This document shows, piece after piece, positions 56,430-64,000 of a stretch of 64,000 nt of DNA. This stretch comes from Planctomycetota bacterium (GTDB taxonomy: Bacteria > Planctomycetota > J058). The DNA lies in NCBI GenBank assembly GCA_003695705.1, contig RFHU01000012.1:24083-88082 (forward strand), read 5' to 3'. Both the position numbers and the translations under genes were made by a program. The notes under the pieces are model-generated. The model searched no databases and was not told the origin of the DNA. It saw only the letters and a program-made list of their open reading frames with translations. Numbering within the stretch: position 1 is the stretch's first letter; every line of letters begins with the position of its first letter.

Positions 56430-58883
56430 TCAGGAACCCGAGAGCCCCAAGGGGTCGTCGCTCGGCGCGAGCAAGGGGACGAAGTTGAGCGAGACGCTCG
56501 TGTCGTCCTGGTCGGGATCGTGTTGCACGTCACACACCAAGGCGAAACGGTGGAAGGTTCGCACCACGCGAACCGCGTGGCGGAGGAAATCGCCGCGCTC
56601 GAGGTCCACTTGCTGGGACACTGCGACGCCCCAGGAAGGGTTCAGACGCCAGGCCACGTCCCAGGCAAGCGTCCTGCGTGCGCTGAGGGCGCCGAGTTGA
56701 AGGAAGGACGCGGAGGCGCGCAGCCAAGCGACCGGGCGCAGGGACACCCGCACGTTGGCTTCGAGCGGCTTCCCGCCGTGGGTGGGTTGGTCCCAGCGCG
56801 CCCGCAGAGCGACCCAGGGAGAAAGGTCGAGCCGCAGGTCCAGGGCGACCGAACTCCACGTCCCCGCCACCGCGCGGCCGCGATCGCTGAGGAAGTGGCG
56901 GACTTCGGCCGCCAGATCGATGAGCTTGCGCGGGCGACGGTCCACGTAGGTCGAAAGGCGCGTGCGCACCCGCAGGAGCAGGTGATCGGTCTCGCGCAGG
57001 CCCTCCACCTCCTCGTCGAAGAAGAGCAGCTCGTGCGGTTCGCGGTTCATGGCGAAGCGGTGCCGGGTCCCGACCTCGAAGAGCACGTCGTGGCGGAGCA
57101 TGCCCCAGGAGCCGTCCAGCGCCGACCAGAGGGGCAGACCCAGGGTCCAACCGGCCTCCGCGGCGTGGCGCTCGATGTCGCGCGGCGAGCCGGAGCGCGC
57201 ATCCCAAAAGGTCTCGCGACCGCCGGCCCAGGCTCGGAGCAGGAAGGGACCGAGGGCGTTCTTGTAGGTGAGGCGAGCGCGGCCGTCGGCGCGAGCGGCG
57301 CGGTAGGAGCGCGCTCCGCCGCGGGGCGGGCTGCGGCGCAAGGCTCCCGCCCGCAGGGCGGCGTCGAACCCGAGGGCGCCGAGCCAGGAGTGAGCGGCGA
57401 GGGGCGTCTCGATCCAATCGAGGCGCGCCTCGGGAAAGCGCTCCACTTGGTCCTGGAAGTCGTTGACCTTCGCCCGCCCGAGGACGCGCAGTGCGAGGTC
57501 GTCCCAGCTCGCGCGCAGATGCGCGTAGGTCTCCTGCTCCTTCTCCGTCTTGGAAACGCTGCGGTGGTATTCGAGCAGGTAGCCCGGATCCGAGAAGCGG
57601 GACAGCTCGGCGTCCAGGACCACGCGGAGCGGCCTCTCCGCCTCCACGCCCCCCGCAGGCGCAAGGCGCTCGCGAAGCAGCCCGCGGAGCCAGAAGCGAT
57701 CCCGGTCGGGGAAAGGGGTCCCCACGCGGTCCTCGTCGGCGCGGTCGCGCAGCCCGTCGAAGCGGAGGAAGCCCTGGCCGCGGTCGTCGCCGGCGGCGTC
57801 CCGGCGCCGCCACTCGACGCCGCCGCTGCCGCCGACTCCGCGTCGCTCGTAGGCATCGACCGTCGCTCGCGCCGCGAGGTCCACCCCCCCCAGACTTCCC
57901 AGGTCGAGTCGGCCTAGGTCGAAGCGCGCGCCGAGGCGGCCGAAGACACCGAACTTGTTCGAGCTGCCCGCCTCGACGATGGGGCGCGGCCAGTCGGTTC
58001 CCCAGGCGACCAGCGGGCTGAGGGGTATCCGAGCGCCGAGGACGAACAGGGCGGCGCCCTCCACCCGGACCAGGCGAGGCGTCTCCCCCATGCGCGCCAG
58101 GGCGTCGGAGCCGGGCGCCGGCGTGCGCACCCGACCTCGGCGAGGGAGCAAGCCGGAGAACAGGGGGGGCGGCCGGCTCGCGAGCGCCGCGGCGGCGCCA
58201 CCGACGCCGCCGAGGGCCGCGGCAACGGGCGGCGGAGGCGGAGGCGGCGCTGCGGTGGAGCGAACGGTGACGCGCCGACCGCCCACGGCGACGTGCGGCC
58301 GACCGTGGTCGCAAGGGCTCAGGCTCGCCTCGCGGGCCTCGAGGTCGTCGGCGCCACGGGCGAGGAGCGACGTGGCGCGCAGGACGAGCGAGGTGCCCAG
58401 CCCGCCGCGACCGGCCAAGGTGCGCGGCAAGCGCAGTTCGACGTCCCGCAGGCGCGCGCGCTCGCCCACGAAGTCGAGGCCGACTTCCGCGGCCTCGAGC
58501 ACCAGGGGCGGCTCGTCTCCCTCGGCGAGTTCGAGGCGCACGAAACCGCGCGCGTAGAGCGCCCGCACGGGGAGCCGCTCCGGAGCGGGCTCGATGCCCG
58601 CGAGCGCCTCCGGCCGCTCGAAGAAGAGCACGACCGCCTCCGCCCGGAGGTCGAGCCGCTGCGTGCGCTCCCGGCCCGGCCCCTGCAGGCGGCGGGTGCC
58701 GTGCACGTGCACGTCGCTGCGCCCGTCGCCCTGGTAGACCACGACCAAGGCCTCGCCGCGCAGCGACGCGTCCACGCGACCGGCCTCGACCTCCACGCGC
58801 AGGCGCTCGTCCTGGCCGCGTGCGAGCGCGCCCGCTAGGATCGCCAGCGCCGCGATGCTCCCCCTGCGGGTCCTTCCGGCCAC
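56430..58883 (-). CDS. LptD/OstA-like outer-membrane protein
   Basis: SP; OstA-like N-part, barrel-like C-part with DPGYLLEYHRSVSKTEKEQETYAHLR. Confidence 0.78.
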   Translation of the reverse strand: MAGRTRRGSIAALAILAGALARGQDERLRVEVEAGRVDASLRGEALVVVYQGDGRSDVHVHGTRRLQGPGRERTQRLDLRAEAVVLFFERPEALAGIEPAPERLPVRALYARGFVRLELAEGDEPPLVLEAAEVGLDFVGERARLRDVELRLPRTLAGRGGLGTSLVLRATSLLARGADDLEAREASLSPCDHGRPHVAVGGRRVTVRSTAAPPPPPPPVAAALGGVGGAAAALASRPPPLFSGLLPRRGRVRTPAPGSDALARMGETPRLVRVEGAALFVLGARIPLSPLVAWGTDWPRPIVEAGSSNKFGVFGRLGARFDLGRLDLGSLGGVDLAARATVDAYERRGVGGSGGVEWRRRDAAGDDRGQGFLRFDGLRDRADEDRVGTPFPDRDRFWLRGLLRERLAPAGGVEAERPLRVVLDAELSRFSDPGYLLEYHRSVSKTEKEQETYAHLRASWDDLALRVLGRAKVNDFQDQVERFPEARLDWIETPLAAHSWLGALGFDAALRAGALRRSPPRGGARSYRAARADGRARLTYKNALGPFLLRAWAGGRETFWDARSGSPRDIERHAAEAGWTLGLPLWSALDGSWGMLRHDVLFEVGTRHRFAMNREPHELLFFDEEVEGLRETDHLLLRVRTRLSTYVDRRPRKLIDLAAEVRHFLSDRGRAVAGTWSSVALDLRLDLSPWVALRARWDQPTHGGKPLEANVRVSLRPVAWLRASASFLQLGALSARRTLAWDVAWRLNPSWGVAVSQQVDLERGDFLRHAVRVVRTFHRFALVCDVQHDPDQDDTSVSLNFVPLLAPSDDPLGLSGS

Positions 58884-58889
58884 CCCGCC

Positions 58890-58895
58890 AGCCTA
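58890..58895 (-). promoter_or_regulatory. TAGGCT -10-like box before lptD-like gene
   Basis: 6 nt upstream of GTG (58883). Confidence 0.5.
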
Positions 58896-58911
58896 GCGCG
58901 CGCCACCCCCT

Positions 58912-58956
58912 CCGCTCGTCAGCGAGCGGTTCGAACCTGTCAAGGACTGTCAAGGT
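58912..58956. promoter_or_regulatory. Hairpin, palindrome and tandem repeat upstream of tatD
   Basis: ccgctcg-tcag-cgagcgg, then ggttcgaacc palindrome, then ctgtcaagga/ctgtcaaggt tandem running into the GTG start. Confidence 0.45.
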
Positions 58957-59734
58957 GCTCGTCGACAGCCACGCCCACGTCTCCGGAGACCGCTTCGCAG
59001 CCGACCGCGCCGAGGTCCTCGCGCGCGCGCGTGCCGCCGGCTTGGTGGGCATCGTGGACGTAGGCTGCGACGTCCCCTCCAGCGAGGCCGCCGCGGCGCT
59101 CGCGGAGGCCGACGACCTGGTCTGGGCTGCGGTGGGTCTGCATCCGCACGAGGCGCGCCGCTGGACCCCCGAGACGGGGGAGCGGCTGGCCGAGCTGACC
59201 CGGCGCCCGCGCGTGGTGGCCGTGGGGGAGTGCGGCCTCGACTTCTACTACGACCATTCTCCGCGCGAGGTGCAGCGGGAGGTGTTCGCGGCCCAACTGC
59301 GCCTAGGGATCGAGCTGGACATGCCCGTGGTCCTGCACATCCGCGACGCCTACGAGGAGGCCTTCGGCATCCTCGACGCGCACCGCGACCCGCGGCTGCG
59401 CGGCGTCGCGCACTGCTTCACGGGCGACGCCCACGCCGCCGAGGGCTTCGTGCGGCGGGGCTTCTGCGTCTCCTTCACGGGGGTGGTGACCTTCAAGAAC
59501 GCCGCGCAAGTGCGCGAGGCCGCGCGCGCCGTCCCCCGCGAACTCCTCCTCTGCGAGACGGACTGCCCCTACATGGCCCCCGTCCCGCTGCGGGGGAAGC
59601 GCTGCGAGCCGGCCTACGTCGTCCACACCGCGCGCGCCCTCGCCGAAGCGCGCGGCGAGGACCCCGCGGCGCTCGGCGCGCAGATGGCGCGGAACGCCGC
59701 GCAGGTCTTCGGCCTCGACCTCTCCTCGGCCTGA
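58955..59734 (+). CDS. tatD: TatD family hydrolase
   Basis: VDSHAHVSGDRF..AAVGLHPHEA..VAVGECGLDFYYDHSPREVQREVF..HCFTGDA..LLCETDCPYMAPVPLRGKRCEP. Confidence 0.95.
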   Translation: MLVDSHAHVSGDRFAADRAEVLARARAAGLVGIVDVGCDVPSSEAAAALAEADDLVWAAVGLHPHEARRWTPETGERLAELTRRPRVVAVGECGLDFYYDHSPREVQREVFAAQLRLGIELDMPVVLHIRDAYEEAFGILDAHRDPRLRGVAHCFTGDAHAAEGFVRRGFCVSFTGVVTFKNAAQVREAARAVPRELLLCETDCPYMAPVPLRGKRCEPAYVVHTARALAEARGEDPAALGAQMARNAAQVFGLDLSSA

Positions 59735-59823
59735 GGGAGGCCGCCCACGCCTCGGTGCGGGTCCGCGGCCCGCAACGGCCCTTCGGCCCGGCGCGGGCGG
59801 AGCGCCCGTCCGGCCGTCCTCTC

Positions 59824-60510
59824 TCAGAAGGCGAGGAATCGCTCCCGATAGGCCTCGAGGTCGCTGGAGGCGGCGCCGGCCGCGCGAAGGCGTTCGTAGG
59901 TGCCGGTGGGGTCGCGCTCGATGGCCTCGGCCAGCGCGGTCGCCGAGCGGACCAGGGCCGCGAGCTTGGCGGCGAGCACGCGCTCGAGGAGGCGCTCGAA
60001 GGGGCGCGTGACCAGGTGCAAGAGGCCGCTCTCCACGCGAAAGGCCACCTCGGCGCGGGCACGCAAGCGGCGAGGATCGTCGGGGAGGGCAGCGTAGCGG
60101 ACGGTGATGACGCCCGCGCCGCGGATGGTGGGCAGGGCGCGCACGTCCAGGGTCCCGCGGGCCACGACCACGAGGAGGCCGCGCTCGTCGAGGGCACGCC
60201 GGCAGCGGGCGCGTGCCCCGGCCCGGTCGTCGACGCGGAATCCGCCCGCGGGGAGGTCCTCGATGGCGTAGTCGCCGAGGTCCAACGCCCGCAGCCAGCG
60301 GGCGGCGAGGGGGAGTTCGGCGAGGAGGCGGCGGTAGGTCGCCGGCCGACAGCGCACGCGCTGCGCGGGAACACGCGCGCGCACGGTGGGGTCCGAGGCG
60401 ATCCGGACGACCTCGGCCCGATCGCCCGCTGCGAGGCGGTCGAGGGGGAGGTCCTGCGCCGGGGCGGCGGAGGCGACGCAGAGGAGTCCGAGGGCGATGG
60501 CGGAGCGCAC
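59824..60510 (-). CDS. Secreted hypothetical protein
   Basis: GTG start, signal peptide MRSAIALGLLCVASAAPAQ; 228 aa. Confidence 0.7.
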   Translation of the reverse strand: MRSAIALGLLCVASAAPAQDLPLDRLAAGDRAEVVRIASDPTVRARVPAQRVRCRPATYRRLLAELPLAARWLRALDLGDYAIEDLPAGGFRVDDRAGARARCRRALDERGLLVVVARGTLDVRALPTIRGAGVITVRYAALPDDPRRLRARAEVAFRVESGLLHLVTRPFERLLERVLAAKLAALVRSATALAEAIERDPTGTYERLRAAGAASSDLEAYRERFLAF

Positions 60511-60516
60511 CCCGCC

Positions 60517-60522
60517 AGCCTA
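60517..60522 (-). promoter_or_regulatory. TAGGCT -10-like box before secreted hypothetical gene
   Basis: 6 nt upstream of GTG (60510). Confidence 0.5.
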
Positions 60523-61015
60523 CTCCGATGTCGGCGTGCGTTGGCCGCGCGCTCCGCGCGAGGCGGCCCCCCCGGCCCCCGCCGGCGCCGCTCCCACACC
60601 GCGGACTACGCGCTGGCGCTGCGCGCGGACGGGGTGCGAACCACCGCCGCCGCAGGGCGACCGACGACGGCGGACGTGGGAGGGGGCCTCGGCGGCAGGT
60701 GGCCCGTGCGCGCCGGGCGTTCGGATCGAGGACGCGCTTCGGCGAGGGGGCGGAGTGCCCGGGCCAAAGGAAGACGGGCGCCCGGGGCCCAAGGCTCCGG
60801 ACGCCCGGTGGGTACGGAAGGACGGCTCGGTTGCCGTGTCGGGGCCAACCGCGACCCCGAAGACCCACGGCCGCGCGCATGTGGTTCGCCGGGCCGTCCT
60901 TCGCTCGTCTACACGCGCGTCGAGGCGCCCTGGTTCCGCGCGGCGGGGAAGCCGGGCGACCCGGCCTCGTTCGGCGCTCTGCGGTCCCGGTCCGCGACGG
61001 CGCGCGGCGACCGCG

Positions 61016-61603
61016 TCAGTCCTCGAACTCGACCCCGTGCTTGCCCAGCCCGATCTTCGGGGCCTTGAAGTTGGGAGGGCGACGGGTGATGTCGCTGACG
61101 TCGTAGATCTCGAGGACGAGCTTGCGCTGCGCCTTCCACTCGTCGGCGGTGCCGATCCACAAGACGCCGTGTTTGAAGCCGTAGCGCAGGTCGGGGCTGA
61201 CCTGGTCGAGGACGAGGTTCAGGCAGGAGCGCAGGCGGACCTTCTTCAGCCGCAGGTTCACTTCGGCGTCTGCGAAGGCTTTGCGGGCTCGCGGCGAGAC
61301 GACGATGTTCACGCCGCTCACGTCGCGCACGAAGTCCACGGCCTCGAGGAAGGTGGTCCCGCGGAAGTTCACGCTCACCACCCGCGTGTCGAGGGCTCGC
61401 CGCAGGGCGCGCAAGGCTCCCCGCGCGCGCGCCCGGCCACGCGGCGGCGCTTCCTTGCGGCGGGCGCCGCGGCGCGGCCCCTCGGTGGCCCGCTCGATGA
61501 TCTCCTTGAGCTTCTCGCCATCGACGCCCTGGGCCTGCGCCCGCGGCGGCGCGGCGAGGAAACCCAGCGCGAGGACGAAGGTGGGGACGACGTGTCGCTT
61601 CAT
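61016..61603 (-). CDS. Orphan secretin N-domain-like secreted protein
   Basis: Signal peptide; VNFRGTTFLEAVDFVRDVSGVNIVVSPRARK..LVLEIYDVSDITRRPPNFKAPKIGL matches the N-domain of the 46982-49681 secretin in layout. Confidence 0.8.
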   Translation of the reverse strand: MKRHVVPTFVLALGFLAAPPRAQAQGVDGEKLKEIIERATEGPRRGARRKEAPPRGRARARGALRALRRALDTRVVSVNFRGTTFLEAVDFVRDVSGVNIVVSPRARKAFADAEVNLRLKKVRLRSCLNLVLDQVSPDLRYGFKHGVLWIGTADEWKAQRKLVLEIYDVSDITRRPPNFKAPKIGLGKHGVEFED

Positions 61604-61779
61604 GGAAGGCTCCTGGGGCCAGATCGCCGACGGCGCCGCGACGGGCTGCGGGCCATCGTAGCGGACACGCGCGCGACCGGCGCACGGTTCCGTCGCCGAC
61701 CGGGGAAGGGGAAGAGGCGCGAGGGGATCAGACTTTACACACCTTTGGGCCTCCTCAGTCGGTGGCCTCGGCTTCGGGG

Positions 61780-61785
61780 TATGCT
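61780..61785 (+). promoter_or_regulatory. TATGCT -10-like box, 6 nt before GTG 61792
   Basis: Member of recurrent TAKGNT motif set. Confidence 0.45.
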
Positions 61786-61791
61786 GGGCGC

Positions 61792-62469
61792 GTGGGTACG
61801 AGTGCATCCGGCCGCCGGCGCGTCCGCCGCGCGGCTCCTTTCGTTGCCTGCGGTGCCCTGACCGCAGGCGCTCTGGTCTCCTGCGGCGGAGTGGCGGTCG
61901 TCGACCGCGCCCGCGACGGGACCCCGATCCTGCTCCGCAGCTCCCAACCCGACGCCGAAGACCTCGTCGCCTGGCACCGGCAATACGGCGTGCGCACGGT
62001 GGTGAACCTGCGCGGACCGAACGAGAAGAAAGACTGGTTCGCCGAAGAGCGCGAGGGAGTCCGAAGCATCGGCGCTCGCTGGATCCAACTCCGCGTCAGC
62101 GGCAGCAAAGCGCCCGGCCCGGAAGTGATCGAGGCCTTCTTCGAGATCGTCGAGGACCCCGCGAACTGGCCGGTGCTCATCCACTGCCACGGAGGGATCC
62201 ACCGCACCGGCCTCATGGCCGCCCTCTACCGCATCCAGTACATGGGTTGGGACGCCGAACGCGCGGTGGCCGAACTCGAGAGCTACGGCTTCGACTGGAC
62301 CACCCGCGATCGCTCGGCCCTCAAGCGCTTCCTCCGCTCCTACGTGCCCGACCCCTCGCGGACCATCGACCGCGCCGCCCGCGGGGTCGGCGAGGCTCCG
62401 TGCCCGCCCGCTCCCCCCCCGGCGGCAAGCCTCGGCGCCGTGCTGGCGCCGCGCGTCGGCGACCGCTGA
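61792..62469 (+). CDS. Secreted/lipoprotein tyrosine (dual-specificity) phosphatase-like protein
   Basis: Lipobox-like ALVSCGG; CX5R P-loop HCHGGIHRTG; LLRSSQPDAEDLVAWHRQYGVRTVVNLRG. Confidence 0.85.
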   Translation: MGTSASGRRRVRRAAPFVACGALTAGALVSCGGVAVVDRARDGTPILLRSSQPDAEDLVAWHRQYGVRTVVNLRGPNEKKDWFAEEREGVRSIGARWIQLRVSGSKAPGPEVIEAFFEIVEDPANWPVLIHCHGGIHRTGLMAALYRIQYMGWDAERAVAELESYGFDWTTRDRSALKRFLRSYVPDPSRTIDRAARGVGEAPCPPAPPPAASLGAVLAPRVGDR

Positions 62470-62650
62470 CCGCGCGGGGCCCGCGCGGCCCGAGCGGCCC
62501 GCCCTCCCCGCAAACCGCGGGCGGCGTGGGGCTAAGCCGGTGGCGCCCCACCGTTTGGAGGGCCTGCGCCCCGCCGCGAAGGCCGGGACGTTCCCGTGAC
62601 CAACACCGCCCGCGCTCTTGGCGTAAAACGTGGCGTCGGAAGGTAGGCCC

Positions 62651-64000
62651 ATGCTCCGTTCGCGCCCGTTCCCGGTCCTCCTCGCCTCGCTCGTCGCCGC
62701 CGCCCTGGCGTGCCCCGCCGCATCGGCCCGCGGCGACGACGCCCTCGCCGCGCTCGCGCGACGCGTCGGCCGAGCGGTGGTCGCCCTCGACCGCAAGCCC
62801 CGGGGCGCCTTCCGCAGCGGAACCCTCATGGACGGCCAGGCCCCCGCCAGCGGCTTCCTCGTCGCGGACGGCCACGTGGTCACCCTGGCGGCGCTGGCGC
62901 GTGGCCGCCGAACCCTGGGCCTCCGCCTGGCGGGCGGCGTGCGGGCGAGCGCCCGGGTGGTGGGCCTCGACCCACTGGCCAACATCGCCCTCTTGCGCCT
63001 CGAGGAGCCCGACCAGGTCGCCGCGCGCATGGGCGGCGAACTGCCCGCCTTGCCCTTCGCCCCCGCAGGCGCGCTGCGCGTCGGGCAGAACGTGTTCAGC
63101 GTGGGCAACGCCTTCGACAGCTTGCGCCTCGACGGGCAGCCGGCGTTCTCCCAGGGGGTCGTGACCACCGTCGCCCGCGCACGGCAAGGCGTCTACCGGG
63201 GGCCGGTCATCGAAACCGACGCCGCCGTCAACCCCGGCGCCTTCGGAGGGCCGCTCGTGGACGGCCGGGGGCGCGTGGTGGGCGTGCTCGTCCCCAGCTT
63301 CTCTCCCCGCCGCTGGCTGGGTGAGGCCATTCCCGCCGGCGTCGTCTCCGCCGCCGTGAACGCCCTGAAGGCGGGCGAACCTCCGGCCCACGGCCGCCTG
63401 GGTGTGCGCTTGCGCAGCAGCGGCGGCGAGGCCCAGCCAGACGGAGTCGAGGTCGCCGAAGTCGCCGCCGACGGCCCGGCCGCGCGGGCGGGACTCCGGG
63501 CCGGCGCCCGGATCGTCGCCATCGACGGAGCCCGGGTCTACGACACCGCCGACGTGGCGCGCGAACTCGCTCCGCTGCCGCCGGGGGCGCCGGTGCGGCT
63601 CGACCTCGGGGGGCGTCGGGTGGTCTGTGTGCTCGACCGGGGGCGCCCGGTGGACCTCGCGAGCGCCTTCCGGCCGCGGCCCGAGGAGGGCACGGGCGAC
63701 GCGGCGCCGTCCCCGCGCAAGCCCCCTCGGCTCGGTCTGCGCCTGCGGGAGCGGCCGGAGCGCCGCTTCGGCCTCGAGGTGGTCGAGGTCGACCCCCAGG
63801 GCCTCGGCGCGCGCCTGGGAATTCGCACGGGCGACGTGTTGATGCTCGCGCAGCGCACCCGCCTGCGCACCCTCGACGACCTGCGCTCGGCCCTCGGGAA
63901 CCTCGCCGGGGCCAACACCCTCACCTTGGTCCTCCTTCGCGAGCGACGGCTGCACACCTTGCGGCTGCCCCTCGACCGCCCCCTCGCCGAAGGCCCCCGC
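62651..64000 (+). CDS. HtrA-like pseudoprotease with two PDZ domains (3' truncated by window edge)
   Basis: SP; SGFLVADGHVVTLAALARG..DPLANIALLRLE..NPGAFGGPLVDGRGRVVGVLVPS; two PDZ-like segments (LGVRLRSSGGE..AGLRAGARIVAIDG; LGLRLRERPERRFG..LGIRTGDVLMLA). Confidence 0.85.
   Translation, partial: MLRSRPFPVLLASLVAAALACPAASARGDDALAALARRVGRAVVALDRKPRGAFRSGTLMDGQAPASGFLVADGHVVTLAALARGRRTLGLRLAGGVRASARVVGLDPLANIALLRLEEPDQVAARMGGELPALPFAPAGALRVGQNVFSVGNAFDSLRLDGQPAFSQGVVTTVARARQGVYRGPVIETDAAVNPGAFGGPLVDGRGRVVGVLVPSFSPRRWLGEAIPAGVVSAAVNALKAGEPPAHGRLGVRLRSSGGEAQPDGVEVAEVAADGPAARAGLRAGARIVAIDGARVYDTADVARELAPLPPGAPVRLDLGGRRVVCVLDRGRPVDLASAFRPRPEEGTGDAAPSPRKPPRLGLRLRERPERRFGLEVVEVDPQGLGARLGIRTGDVLMLAQRTRLRTLDDLRSALGNLAGANTLTLVLLRERRLHTLRLPLDRPLAEGPR

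Noticed and set aside
58928-58937. GGTTCGAACC as a tRNA T-arm
   Set aside because: It is a simple 10-bp palindrome; no acceptor, D or anticodon arms around it.

Overview
This 64 kb window is very GC-rich bacterial chromosome. Domain repertoire (many eukaryotic-like Ser/Thr kinases with varied output domains, FHA, Sel1/TPR, PEGA/PQQ, secretin, LptD-like, ExbB/ExbD) suggests a planctomycete-like, diderm lineage, but this is inference. I saw no rRNA, tRNA, CRISPR array, transposase or phage module. I annotate about 45 protein-coding genes, two of them truncated by the window edges, and many ORFs in the supplied track are high-GC shadow ORFs. Main blocks: (1) 0-30 kb, a signalling block with five intact-looking kinases (fused to FGE-like, TerB-like, Sel1 and TPR regions), a predicted pseudokinase with two FHA-like domains, an FHA coiled-coil protein, a serpin, a B12/radical-SAM protein, GroES-like and CnoX-like chaperone genes, and a divergent protoglobin/MarR pair; (2) 31.8-36.2 kb, a translationally coupled WaaP-kinase/glycosyltransferase cluster; (3) 36.5-39.4 kb, a rhomboid protease and a Pta-like protein; (4) 39.7-46.7 kb, an ExbB-ExbD-ExbD operon with two periplasmic TPR proteins; (5) 47-54 kb, a pilMNOPQ-ordered type IV pilus/secretin operon behind a near-consensus sigma70-type promoter; (6) 54-64 kb, UDG, bifunctional nuclease, RidA, LptD-like, TatD, an orphan secretin N-domain protein, a lipoprotein tyrosine-phosphatase-like protein and a predicted catalytically dead HtrA-like protein. 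The most notable unexplained signals are a recurrent TAGGCT/TAGGAT-type hexamer 6-26 nt upstream of many start codons, a 37-aa ORF with a strong Shine-Dalgarno that is missing from the ORF track, an HtrA-like protein lacking all three triad residues, a pseudokinase-FHA protein, and a MarR regulator with a Cys-rich tail divergent from a protoglobin.
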